A stretch of DNA of 64,000 nucleotides, taken from NCBI GenBank assembly GCA_943322985.2, contig CALPGA020000001.1:124001-188000 (forward strand), read 5' to 3'. Origin of the DNA: Candidatus Finniella inopinata (GTDB lineage: Bacteria > Pseudomonadota > Alphaproteobacteria > Paracaedibacterales > CAITNM01). How positions within the stretch are numbered: the first letter of the stretch is position 1; the number at the start of each line of letters is the position of its first letter. Shown here piece by piece: positions 47,401 through 55,397 of this stretch. Both the position numbers and the translations under genes were made by a program. The notes beneath the pieces are model-generated. The model searched no databases, was not told the DNA's origin, and saw only the letters and a program-made list of their open reading frames with translations.

Positions 47401-48747
47401 GACTTAAAGCACTACACGGTTATTCAAAGAGAGCTACTAATCTCTGCAATAAATGATTTTGCCAAACCAATTGTAGAGCTATTAAAAACACCTGCGTTTG
47501 ATGGGGCAGAAGATCGAGATGAAGCTTTAGTTGAGAAATGGATTAGACTGACAGATCAAGTTGAGGCTTACAGCAAGAAACAACCAAGCAATTCCCTTGC
47601 ACAACTTGAAAACTTCATTCTAAAAACCCTTAATGTAAGTAACTATAAAGATATGCTTTCAGATCTAAAACTAAGAGAATTAAATGAGGTTTCAGGAGAT
47701 TATTTACTTGAAATTTTGCGAGAAGTTAAAGTGAAAGCTTTATCGCGATCTGAAGTTTTACAGCGCCAATATGCTATTGAAAATTATGAAAAATTACTTC
47801 TATTTTTCAATAAAAATCTAAAAGGAAAGTTTCCGTTTGTAGGTGCAAAACTTGAAAAAAATAATGGTGAAGCGAACCCAGAAGACATTCGTGAATTTTT
47901 TGACATGTTCAAAGAGTGCGGCGATTCCACCAAGGCCGTTCTTGATCAGTTATATCAAATTGGTCCAGACATGAAGGAAGTTGTACAATTCTTACTGTCC
48001 ATGGAAGATGTTCGTCAATTTCTTAATGTCTATCTTAAGGACCCAAGTGCCGACAAACCAAATTTTAATATAAAAGTTAACTTTAGAGTTGCTCAAGACA
48101 AAGAAAACGGTGGTATTAATATTCTTGACTGGTACATAAAAACAGATGAAATAACCACTATTGATAAGCAAGACAAAAAATTGGAAGGCAAAGGAGACTG
48201 GATTTTTGGCGCTCCCGTAACGATTGGTTTTAAATGGGTAGAGACAGGGGCTTCACCAAAACCACAATCAGATTCTGGACAATCATCTCTTAAAGTTGAG
48301 GGAGCTACTGCTGAATTTGTTTATGATAATCAGTGGGCACTGTTATGGTTAATTCGTGATCACCTTGCTCCTAAGGGTTCTTTTTCTAAAATTTCAGAAC
48401 CAAATCCTTATGTTCTAAAGTTCAGCATCCCGATGAGTGATCAAACTTTCACAACAGTGTACAACTCTATAAGTCTGATTGACTCGTCTAGCAAATCAAA
48501 AGGGCCACCCAAGATAATCACCCTGCCAATATTTCCAACATCTGCCCCTGATTTGCCAGAAAAAATAAAAGAAATAAAAGATAAACCAGTTTTTACCGAC
48601 GGAACAATTGAATCGACTGATTTTGGTTTTTTTCTTTCTGAAACAAAAAAAGACACAAAAGAAGAAAATCCAAAAAATGAAGATACTTCTGGTGAACAAG
48701 AGAACAATCTAGAAGAAAAAAAGAAAGAAGAAACGGGGGAGCAATGA
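44425..48747 (+). CDS. tssM: Type VI secretion system membrane subunit TssM (IcmF family)
   Basis: A 1440-residue protein, long as in IcmF/TssM. It has an N-terminal transmembrane helix pair, a cytoplasmic P-loop (GSKNSGKST near residue 122) with GVLIDVAGRLFL, and a further membrane segment near residue 435 (TTICFTLLGTYGLF). A large periplasmic part follows. The C-terminal 60 residues are a Lys/Glu-rich tail. It forms the channel of the membrane complex with TssL. Its stop overlaps the tssA ATG by four bases. Confidence 0.94.
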   Translation: MTPTAPSNFTDFIQFVQNQTNNLPSLIFLLIFFGLMVMLICILIINMSVRKDKKISLNEKKSFLKRNFSLPPLGGIITSFLVKQGWIQVNSISQIFLKGLEFLKKNFGEHALYKLPWYIVLGSKNSGKSTLVNHTQLHEPHSSPDFSLHEPNPPIRWKFFSRGVLIDVAGRLFLNNPETDTDTIAWRNLLILLARYRASRPLNGIVLCISAKDLYGKEKLSPDALQARANTMLHTLSRAQTSLRLQLPVYVVITYCDAIPGFQNFAQELPVKNQGNILGWSSPYNLQYMYSQNWINEAFQYLDEKIDEARTELLSSNIDPSNADGLFVFSKELLTIKENLSGYINRIFHASATHEAPILRGIYFTGNSGISESSLPFLNEPTSDSDLSLEAHTNTSISPVFLRDLFQGKIFSEIGIAKPLTGKVATLNRGVNIIRNTTICFTLLGTYGLFNAYDTFGEKKERILPVLSKMSSLLRDMQHLKIDEPGHSASLFDTYARQLLDMMQELQQTEFISAIVPASWFSPLHKDLHAGLQVAYQEIVIRTIYVDLLMKARELLQLRPTAGDRSTSLAALLNPLVSSEYMLLKKYVEGLCELNDMLFKFNNLKSAPDARDLDSLIMYTFNSHLPESFVGQYASFRKVLNESSYPLIDLKPYQQMARQTLSIIYENFLNALFSKNDSQTLVSRIQTLVNQTQSQNEKHLPDLTSLRSAVGDLSLTAPSLGELGSTWMDGKTFVPGKEFDKILDHIDMSPLFGRDVTQYLVDQTAIGFNRFKNFLMAINDSLVDKGLNQKAPHPSHGLLTLEKHLTSLFKLSFMGAPSGKPLTTKIPAGKLVYWDSILVQAAFNMMKDFDAFISKDLLAYPMSVQENIKIAARINLQEVLMATLGKAQTFIDTPKDIKPGTGAERMLRAQINDFKAVVDPLGKLLEVLKQDDVSKAYIDLRNLLCGQSQWLLMQIDTYIKQHQLYKMKHDDFDWWDGKPGASVSAFAVRDINDLKHYTVIQRELLISAINDFAKPIVELLKTPAFDGAEDRDEALVEKWIRLTDQVEAYSKKQPSNSLAQLENFILKTLNVSNYKDMLSDLKLRELNEVSGDYLLEILREVKVKALSRSEVLQRQYAIENYEKLLLFFNKNLKGKFPFVGAKLEKNNGEANPEDIREFFDMFKECGDSTKAVLDQLYQIGPDMKEVVQFLLSMEDVRQFLNVYLKDPSADKPNFNIKVNFRVAQDKENGGINILDWYIKTDEITTIDKQDKKLEGKGDWIFGAPVTIGFKWVETGASPKPQSDSGQSSLKVEGATAEFVYDNQWALLWLIRDHLAPKGSFSKISEPNPYVLKFSIPMSDQTFTTVYNSISLIDSSSKSKGPPKIITLPIFPTSAPDLPEKIKEIKDKPVFTDGTIESTDFGFFLSETKKDTKEENPKNEDTSGEQENNLEEKKKEETGEQ

Positions 48748-49931
48748 GCGATATCCCAGCGCAAACCTCAACCTTTTCTAATGCATTATTAACCCCCATA
48801 AGCACAAATAATGGTGTTGGTGAGTGGCTACGCTATGATCCCATTTATGTAAAAATTCGTGATGCACGACGTGAGGAAAATGACGGCATGCATCGAGAAA
48901 GTTGGGAAGGAGAGTTAAAGCACGCAAATTGGCAAGAAGTTGAGCGCCTGTGCACTGATGCCCTACAAACAAAAACAAAGGATTTACAGCTTTTTACATG
49001 GCTTTTAGAAGCAAGGCTCCATCTGTATGGAGTGGCTAATTTTTCACAAGACACAGCACTACTACTAACATTCATCAGAACTTTTTGGAAAGATCTTCAT
49101 CCACAAAAAACAGAAGATCCTGATCAAGAATTTCGCACAAACATTCTTGAATCTTTTTTAAGATCAGCAGGAGAAATAATACTCCTTGAACCACTTAATG
49201 AGCTGTCTCCAATTTTTAGTCAGCCCCCCAACCTCGCAAAATGTTATGAGGCTGACAATCTAGAAAAAACAGCAAAAAGAGGTGGAGCTGCTGCCGACGC
49301 TTATCAAAAATCTTTGACCAATGGCCTAATTACCATAGACAGAATTCGAAATGCGCTTTCTGAGGTTACTAAAGAAAAAGGAACAGCAAAAGTTTCATTG
49401 CTTGAAGCATGCATACAAAACCTAAAAAGCATTGATGACTTTGTAAACGATGCAATTGGGAATGAAGGCCCTCGCTTTGATGGATTAATTAGTCATTTGG
49501 AAGAACTAAAGGGATTATATAGTTTATGCAAAAAAGTTCCTGATGAAAAAATTAACAGTGAAACAATATCCAGCACAAACTTAGCATTATCAGACGAAGA
49601 AAAAACTGAATCTAATAAAGAAGATGACCCTAAAAAACAAACAATAGATGACCGAGCTGGCGTTTATCAAGCTATTCGCCAGTTAGGTGAATTTCTTCTT
49701 ACATTAGAGCCTCACAGTCCTTCTCCTGCCCTTTTAAAGCTTATCGGTGGATGGGAGAGTAAAACCCTATCCCAAATCTTGGCAGAGTTAAAAACAACCC
49801 AACCAGAAACCCGCTCGTTATTAGAGCTTCTGGCGAGAGCAACTCATCAGGAAAACCCCCAGCTTATTGCTGCCAACACTCCGCTTGGGTCAACCGACAC
49901 AAGCCAGCTGAGCAACCTGGTTCCAGGGTGA
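48744..49931 (+). CDS. tssA: Type VI secretion system protein TssA (ImpA family)
   Basis: A 395-residue protein with the ImpA N-terminal domain: GEWLRYDPIYVKIRDARREEND, then NWQEVERLCTDALQTKTKDLQLFTWLLEA. It caps or coordinates sheath and tube assembly at the baseplate. The middle is low complexity (Lys/Asp/Glu). The C-terminus is helical. Its last 68 bases overlap the 3' end of hemH on the other strand. Confidence 0.92.
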   Translation: MSDIPAQTSTFSNALLTPISTNNGVGEWLRYDPIYVKIRDARREENDGMHRESWEGELKHANWQEVERLCTDALQTKTKDLQLFTWLLEARLHLYGVANFSQDTALLLTFIRTFWKDLHPQKTEDPDQEFRTNILESFLRSAGEIILLEPLNELSPIFSQPPNLAKCYEADNLEKTAKRGGAAADAYQKSLTNGLITIDRIRNALSEVTKEKGTAKVSLLEACIQNLKSIDDFVNDAIGNEGPRFDGLISHLEELKGLYSLCKKVPDEKINSETISSTNLALSDEEKTESNKEDDPKKQTIDDRAGVYQAIRQLGEFLLTLEPHSPSPALLKLIGGWESKTLSQILAELKTTQPETRSLLELLARATHQENPQLIAANTPLGSTDTSQLSNLVPG

Positions 49932-50883
49932 TTTTTTCTGCAACCAGTCGTCTCACAGAATTTTCCAAGCATTTTATGTATGAAGGGTTATCCCCCAAAG
50001 CTGGGACTCGTCCGTAAAAAGGAATCCCCCAGGTTTTTGCTTTTTTTGCGTAATCAATATCTAGTTCAACCAGAGTTTCTGAATGTTCTGAAACAAAAGA
50101 TATCGGAACCACCACTACTGGTGTGGATTGTGCCGCTGCCTTTTTAAGCTCGTCTTCTGTTGTTGGAGTTAACCACTTGAGCCTTCCCACCTTGCTTTGA
50201 TAACAAATAACGAAGTCAGTTCCATCAAAACCTTGCATTATAGCCACGACACTTGCCTCTATTTGCCTCTGATAGGGATCACCATCATCGACAACCTTCT
50301 GGGGCAATCCATGGGCAGAAAAAAGAATCCTAGGGGCTCCATGTTTCTTTGCCTCAATCAAAATTGGCTTAATAAGATCCTGGTGGGCCTTAATAAAATC
50401 TGGATCATTGAAATAGCAGCACTCAACGACGGTTTTTGATTGCCATTGGGGGGCTATTTTTTGCCATTCTTCAATGGACGATTTTGTGGTTGTTGTGGAA
50501 AACTGTGGATACAAAGGTAACAACACAACCTTAGATGGGTTAAAGGCTTTTACAGCCTCAAGCACATTGGTGGATCGGGGTCTCCAGTAGCGCATTGCAG
50601 GAACAACCATAATATCAAAATCACCATCCAGTGCAGACTTTAGGCGCTTTGCTTGAACAAGTGTGTTTTCTAAAATGGGTGATTTTCCCCCGATTAAAGA
50701 ATAAATCCCTCTGGCTTTTTTGTTGCGAGAAAATGAAATCCACCTTGCTAGCAGATAACGAAGGGGGTTGGGTAAGTTCAAAATAGCCTTGTCGTAAAAC
50801 AAGTTAAACAAAAAAGGCCGAACTGCATTAAGAGAATCTGGCCCCCCAAGATTCATCAAAACAATCACAATTTTCTGTTTCAT
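49864..50883 (-). CDS. hemH: Ferrochelatase
   Basis: A 339-residue enzyme that inserts Fe2+ into protoporphyrin IX, the final haem step. It has the start IVIVLMNLGGPDSL, the catalytic His segment LFSAHGLPQKVVDDGDPY, and a C-terminal PGCSAGLCRLTQAECW. Three cysteines there resemble the cluster-binding tails of some alphaproteobacterial ferrochelatases; spacing differs, so a [2Fe-2S] cluster is only possible. The start ATG overlaps the hemE stop (TGATG). A start two codons earlier (50889) is possible. Confidence 0.95.
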   Translation of the reverse strand: MKQKIVIVLMNLGGPDSLNAVRPFLFNLFYDKAILNLPNPLRYLLARWISFSRNKKARGIYSLIGGKSPILENTLVQAKRLKSALDGDFDIMVVPAMRYWRPRSTNVLEAVKAFNPSKVVLLPLYPQFSTTTTKSSIEEWQKIAPQWQSKTVVECCYFNDPDFIKAHQDLIKPILIEAKKHGAPRILFSAHGLPQKVVDDGDPYQRQIEASVVAIMQGFDGTDFVICYQSKVGRLKWLTPTTEDELKKAAAQSTPVVVVPISFVSEHSETLVELDIDYAKKAKTWGIPFYGRVPALGDNPSYIKCLENSVRRLVAEKITLEPGCSAGLCRLTQAECWQQ

Positions 50884-51869
50884 CAACAACTCCGCACTAA
50901 AGAAATAAATTCCTCAACATGTGATATTGGGGTTTCAGGAAGAATTCCGTGACCCAGGTTAACAATAAAAGGCCTATCTTTTGAGAATTCTAAAATATTT
51001 AAAACATCTACTTTGAAGTCACCACTGAGAAGTTTTTGGGGGTCCAGGTTTCCCTGCAAACAAGCTGTTGTGTCCACTAGGTTGGAAAGGTCTGTACCCT
51101 GACTTACACCAAAGCCAATATTTAAATGCCCTAGATTTTTTATGGCCTCCTGAGCAATCCCCTTGCCGTAATAGATAACATTTGCTTCAGGTGCTTCTTT
51201 TTGGATTTTGTGAATGATTTTTTCGGCGGGTTCAAATAACCACTCTTGTTGAAGCTCATCCGGAACAGCTGACGCCCACGATTCAAAAAGTTGCACAACG
51301 TTTGCCCCAGACTTTAATTGACGAACTGCATGATCTGAAATGACCGCGGTGAGTTTGTCCATGAGCTTATTAAAAAGCGGCCAAGTTTTAGCACGCGCAA
51401 CCAACCCATCAAAGCTATTGGTCTTACCCTCGCTTATCATGTATGAAGCAATTGTCCATGGACACCCAACAAACCCAATCAGTGCTTTTTGTGAGTCCAG
51501 CTCTCGTCTAACGTTTTTTATTGATTCATAGATAAGGTGAACATCATCGCTCATAGAGGCATCTAGAATTTTCTCCCAGTCAGGATGCTCAAGAATAGGA
51601 CCCACCCCCTCTTTAAAATGAACCGTCTGACCTAAAAAATGTGGAACGACCAGAATATCACTAAAAATAATTGCAGCATCAAAACCAAAGCGAACAATTG
51701 GCTGAAGTGTTGCCTCCACCACCATTTCTTGGTTTAGACAAAACCCCATAAAATCAGGGGACTTTTTTCTCAAAGCCCTATATTCTGGCAGATAACGACC
51801 AGCTTGCCGCATTATCCAAATGGGTTTTTGAGTTTCGGTGTGACCGTTTAATGCCTGAATAATCTTCAT
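50883..51869 (-). CDS. hemE: Uroporphyrinogen decarboxylase
   Basis: A 328-residue enzyme that converts uroporphyrinogen III to coproporphyrinogen III. It starts with the family motif PIWIMRQAGRYLPEYRALR and has the conserved GFVGCPWTIASYMI segment and GHGILPETPISHV near the C-terminus. The hemE-hemH overlap indicates one operon. Position next to the DnaA-box cluster is conserved in alphaproteobacteria, where the origin lies beside hemE. Confidence 0.97.
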   Translation of the reverse strand: MKIIQALNGHTETQKPIWIMRQAGRYLPEYRALRKKSPDFMGFCLNQEMVVEATLQPIVRFGFDAAIIFSDILVVPHFLGQTVHFKEGVGPILEHPDWEKILDASMSDDVHLIYESIKNVRRELDSQKALIGFVGCPWTIASYMISEGKTNSFDGLVARAKTWPLFNKLMDKLTAVISDHAVRQLKSGANVVQLFESWASAVPDELQQEWLFEPAEKIIHKIQKEAPEANVIYYGKGIAQEAIKNLGHLNIGFGVSQGTDLSNLVDTTACLQGNLDPQKLLSGDFKVDVLNILEFSKDRPFIVNLGHGILPETPISHVEEFISLVRSC

Positions 51870-52268
51870 ACTAATAATAATATATATATTTAAAGGTTTT
51901 AGTGTTGGTAGTAGTGCTTGTGCAAAAGCCTAATCCCAAAGTTGTCCCCATCTTATCCACAAGATTTTCTTTTTGTATAGAGGATAGAATCCTTATGTGA
52001 GTTGGTTGTGTAAAATTTTTTCTAATCTGGGGATATTTTTTGTTTGTGTGTTTACAACCGGTGTATAAGTTACAGAATTTCATGGCTAACTAAGCATTTA
52101 TGCACAGGGGGCTTTTTTACACAATGTTTACAGAGCGCTTATGTGTATTTTTCCACAATCTTATGCACATGGGAAAGAAGGTGGGACAAAAAGATTTGGG
52201 TTGAAAAATTTTGAGGTGGTCACTATATCATAGTGGATTGGTTTTATTTTTTTTAAGGGGGATTCGTC
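51870..52268. other. Probable chromosomal replication origin (oriC)
   Basis: A 399-base gene-free gap between divergent hemE and the CheD-like gene. Seven exact fits to TTWTNCACA are seen: 51919-51927 (minus), 51953-51961 (plus, TTATCCACA), 52007-52015 (minus), and on the plus strand 52098-52106, 52115-52123, 52149-52157 and 52161-52169. An AT-only stretch at about 51871-51892 could serve as unwinding element. Known alphaproteobacterial origins (Caulobacter, Rickettsia) lie beside hemE. parS sites and parAB are 10-12 kb away. Confidence 0.85.
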
Positions 52269-53042
52269 ATGAGAGTTTTTTTTGTGGTATTTTTTGTATT
52301 GAGTGTTCTTGATACTCAAAAAATTGTTGCTTCTGTCTCGGGTGCTCCTGATATTATTCTAGAGAGGGTAACGGTTTCTGATTCGCATGGAGGATTTATA
52401 GGACACTATACTTTCACATCCAGATTGATAAATAATCCAGGGAAAATAGAGAAATTCAAAGCTGCTTATGCTGCAATTCCTGTTGTTTCCGAAGAAATAG
52501 TAATCCCTCAGCTTGCGCGAACATCAGAGCATCCCACCTGTATAGTTGAAGCGGGAGGGGAGGTTGTGCAAAAATTTGGTATGGGAGAAAAAAGAATTAC
52601 TAAGGGGGAAGAGCTTCTTTTATACACAGACGGTATATGTGACTGCATAGGAATTTCCGTGTGGGATTCGGTAAATAAACTCGCTTGTTTGTATCATGCT
52701 TCAAAAATGGAACTGCGCGAAATGAAATTTCTTTTTCAAGAAGGGTTTTTAGATAAGATAAAATCTTTCTCTGAAGATCTCTCTAGCTTAGAAATAAACT
52801 TAGCGAGTTGTTATTGGTCAAAAGATTTGATTGAAGTAATTGATTTGTTGCAAACGCAAGGTTTTAGAATTTCAGGTCTTTATGTCCCAAATGCTTTGCT
52901 AGAAAATTATGAATTTGAATATAATAGATACGTTGATAGAGAGAGCACTCCTTCAGCTTATTTTCCAGGAAGCCATGCTTCTTTAGCTATGACTCTTAAT
53001 AGTGCCACTGGAGAAATAGGGATTTATCCAAGCTGGAAATAA
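52269..53042 (+). CDS. Secreted CheD-like (Cys-His deamidase fold) protein
   Basis: A 257-residue protein with a signal peptide of about 21 residues (MRVFFVVFFVLSVLDTQKIVA). Residues 103-145 read like CheD: FGMGEKRITKGEEL aligns with the GIGEYAV start of CheD, and C126 to H143 span 17 residues, the spacing of the CheD catalytic pair, with Asp at +7 and Lys at +11. A later ASCYWSKDLIEVIDLLQTQG helix and the SHASLAMTLNSATGEIGIY strand pair fit the CheD end. Known CheD deamidates chemoreceptor glutamines in the cytoplasm. A secreted form next to oriC is unusual; substrate unknown. It overlaps lnt by 19 bases. Confidence 0.68.
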   Translation: MRVFFVVFFVLSVLDTQKIVASVSGAPDIILERVTVSDSHGGFIGHYTFTSRLINNPGKIEKFKAAYAAIPVVSEEIVIPQLARTSEHPTCIVEAGGEVVQKFGMGEKRITKGEELLLYTDGICDCIGISVWDSVNKLACLYHASKMELREMKFLFQEGFLDKIKSFSEDLSSLEINLASCYWSKDLIEVIDLLQTQGFRISGLYVPNALLENYEFEYNRYVDRESTPSAYFPGSHASLAMTLNSATGEIGIYPSWK

Positions 53043-54442
53043 TTAATAAAACTACGATAAAGCGTTTGTGGTAAATGAGTTGGAAGATGCGCATCGATAA
53101 ACCCAATTTTATTTAGTTCTAATTGCTGAAGTATTCTTCCATAGCTATCAATAACTGCACTAATACCATTGTTAGCTACACGTATTAAGGGGAGGCCTTC
53201 TTCTATGGCGCGTACCTGTACAATTTTAAGGTGCTGATAGGGGCCACTGGTTATTCCATACCAAGCATCATTCGTAATGTTTAACAGCCACTGGGGACGG
53301 TCTGTGGGTTCAATAACGGCCCCACTAAAAATAGCTTCATAGCATATAAGAGGACTAAATGAGGGAATGCCTGATACGCGAATTGTTCGTGGTCCTGTTC
53401 CTGCAGAATAATCAATGCTTCCATTGGTAAGTTTTGGAAGGGGGTTTAGAGAACGCAAAGGAACATACTCACCAAATGGTACCAAGTGAAATTTATCAAA
53501 GGTGGCATGAATCAGCCCTCTACTATCAATAACTTGAAGGCAACTGAAATTTTTTTCTGGATTATGCATTCTTCTTGGTGCGCCTGTAATCAAGTAACCT
53601 TGATTAATAAAGCTACCCAGATGAGCTGAAAAATCAACATGGGCATCAAGTGGAATAGTTATAGCGGCCTCTGGCCAAATGGTTACATGAACTGGTTTTT
53701 CACCATCTGCTTTAGATAGTATTTCTAAAATTGATAAGTTCTTTTCAAAAAATTGAGGGTGCCATTTTTCACGTTGGTCAACTGATGGTTGAATTAATCG
53801 TAAGCAGATTTCAGTATTTAATTCTGGTGATTTTAAACGCTGATTTCCTTCAATCCAAAAACAGAGCAGGGTGCCAAAAATACCTAACCCAAGCCATTTT
53901 TGTTTGGTGTACAAAACAACAGCAGCAGCTGTTGTTAAAAATGATAATCCAAAGATTCCAAAAAACCTGGTGCATTGTAAAAGTGGTAAATCCCAAACAT
54001 AGCCATTTAAATTCCAGGGGAAACCGGTGAATAAAAAGCTTCTGGCGATTTCACTTAAGCACCAACCAAGGAAAAACATCCATGCAAATGCAACCGTGTT
54101 CTCTTTGAAAAAATAGCTAGGCAAAATAAATATGGTTGGAAATATCCCAATAATAATTGGCATGCAAATTAACCCAATAGGCATAGCCTCGGGAATGCCA
54201 TATACATTAAATGCCCAAGCCACCCAATAAAGCTGAGTTAAAAAGAAAAAGAAAAAAAAGATAAACGTTCGTTTGAAAAAGTTGTAAAAACAAGTTTGTG
54301 TTTGAATGTGCGAAAGCAACACATAAATGGAAAAAAATAAAGCAATAGGCTGGTTGAAAGGCGAGAACGCAAGTCCGCCAATAATGGAAAAAAGTATTAA
54401 GTTTTTTAAACTAATTAAAGAGTATTTTAGTGTTTTATTCAT
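53024..54442 (-). CDS. lnt: Apolipoprotein N-acyltransferase
   Basis: A 472-residue membrane enzyme that adds the third acyl chain to lipoproteins. Six N-terminal transmembrane helices are followed by a periplasmic nitrilase domain with the catalytic glutamate in VTIWPEAAITIPL, the lysine in TFDKFHLVPFGEYVPLR and the cysteine in FSPLICYEAIFSG. The motifs are complete. Together with the lolA-like gene it supports a full lipoprotein pathway. Its start lies upstream of, and divergent from, the mlaC-like gene. Confidence 0.95.
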   Translation of the reverse strand: MNKTLKYSLISLKNLILFSIIGGLAFSPFNQPIALFFSIYVLLSHIQTQTCFYNFFKRTFIFFFFFFLTQLYWVAWAFNVYGIPEAMPIGLICMPIIIGIFPTIFILPSYFFKENTVAFAWMFFLGWCLSEIARSFLFTGFPWNLNGYVWDLPLLQCTRFFGIFGLSFLTTAAAVVLYTKQKWLGLGIFGTLLCFWIEGNQRLKSPELNTEICLRLIQPSVDQREKWHPQFFEKNLSILEILSKADGEKPVHVTIWPEAAITIPLDAHVDFSAHLGSFINQGYLITGAPRRMHNPEKNFSCLQVIDSRGLIHATFDKFHLVPFGEYVPLRSLNPLPKLTNGSIDYSAGTGPRTIRVSGIPSFSPLICYEAIFSGAVIEPTDRPQWLLNITNDAWYGITSGPYQHLKIVQVRAIEEGLPLIRVANNGISAVIDSYGRILQQLELNKIGFIDAHLPTHLPQTLYRSFINYFQLG

Positions 54443-54492
54443 CTTCTAATGATACTATCAAAAAATGTATTCCCCCCAAAAGGAATTTTAAA

Positions 54493-55098
54493 ATGCAAAA
54501 GATGTTATATGTTATCTCTTTTATTTGTTTGTGTATATTCCCTGCTATAGGGGAGGACACCTGCGAAACTTCAAAAAATGGTGAAAAAGAAGTCTCAGCT
54601 TTTATTAAGAATCTGGTTGACGAAGCTCTAGCAATAGTTAACCAAGGCAATGCATCTGATGACATCAAACGTCAACAGTTAAGTAAGTGCATTAATAAGT
54701 ATCTAGATGTTGAGCGAATTACAGAAAAGGTTTTTTCTCAGTTAGGGTACAATGAGTTAGAAAAAACTGACAAAGAAAAAGTAAAGGAATACCTTAAAAA
54801 ATATCTTCTTACTTTTTATGCTGGGGAAGGAAAATTATCGGCAATGGTAAATGCTGAACTTTCTGGAAGATTGGTTGCAGAACCAGAAGGAAAAAAAGAA
54901 GAAGGAAAACCTCAGGACTTTTCTGTTATAACTAATTTTAAAAAAGACACGTCTTCAGTGGAAATTATTTGGATTACAAATGGAGAAAAAGTTTTTTATG
55001 TTAAAATTGCTGGTTTCAATCAAATCATAACACTAAGAGCAGAAATGAAAGAAGCCGTTGGATCTGGAACGTTAATGGATTACATTAATAAACATTAG
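54493..55098 (+). CDS. mlaC: MlaC/Ttg2D-like phospholipid-binding protein
   Basis: A 201-residue periplasmic protein. From the ATG at 54493 (AAAGGAA site upstream) it has a signal peptide (MQKMLYVISFICLCIFPAIG). The mature part follows MlaC: ECI-like KCINKYLDVERITEKVFSQLGYNEL, an LTFYAG helix end, and the strand region VEIIWITNGEKVFYVKIAGFNQI. MlaC carries phospholipid between outer and inner membrane. No mlaFED transporter genes are nearby, so the partner set must be elsewhere. Confidence 0.8.
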   Translation: MQKMLYVISFICLCIFPAIGEDTCETSKNGEKEVSAFIKNLVDEALAIVNQGNASDDIKRQQLSKCINKYLDVERITEKVFSQLGYNELEKTDKEKVKEYLKKYLLTFYAGEGKLSAMVNAELSGRLVAEPEGKKEEGKPQDFSVITNFKKDTSSVEIIWITNGEKVFYVKIAGFNQIITLRAEMKEAVGSGTLMDYINKH

Positions 55099-55115
55099 AC
55101 TGTGAAGCAATCTAA

Positions 55116-55397
55116 ATGAAAAAAGATATATTTGGTGCAGTAATAGCACCTGCAAAAAAAGAACCAATAAAAGACAAACCAAAATCTTCTTTTCCTGACC
55201 TTTCTTTGATTAAGGGGCTTCATAAACAGGAAGCAACTTCTGAATCAGTATTTTGGCATAGAATTTTATTAAACAAATCTATTCGCCAACAAAAGCCTGT
55301 ACAGTTTTTGAAAATTTTATCAAATGAAATAGCCCTTAAAAAGGGGAGCAAAGATTCTTATTTAGCAATTTTAGACAGCTTTAAGCAAGAAATCTAA
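55116..55397 (+). CDS. Small conserved-looking protein of unknown function
   Basis: A 93-residue soluble protein, 17 bases after mlaC. The first 25 residues are Lys/Pro-rich and probably disordered. The rest is predicted helical (SVFWHRILLNKSIRQQKPVQF). No signal peptide or motif is visible. It overlaps by four bases the stop of the convergent hemY-like gene. Coding likelihood is supported by codon use and its tight position, but the function is not recognised. Confidence 0.55.
   Translation: MKKDIFGAVIAPAKKEPIKDKPKSSFPDLSLIKGLHKQEATSESVFWHRILLNKSIRQQKPVQFLKILSNEIALKKGSKDSYLAILDSFKQEI

Noticed and set aside
48441-48805. Several Phe/Ser-rich frames antisense to the end of tssM
   Set aside because: They mirror the Lys/Glu-rich tail of tssM and have no ribosome sites.
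51871-52083. A 70-codon open frame on the minus strand upstream of hemE
   Set aside because: It covers DnaA boxes, has no ribosome site and an unlikely composition (Thr/Lys/Tyr-rich end). It is better explained as non-coding origin DNA.
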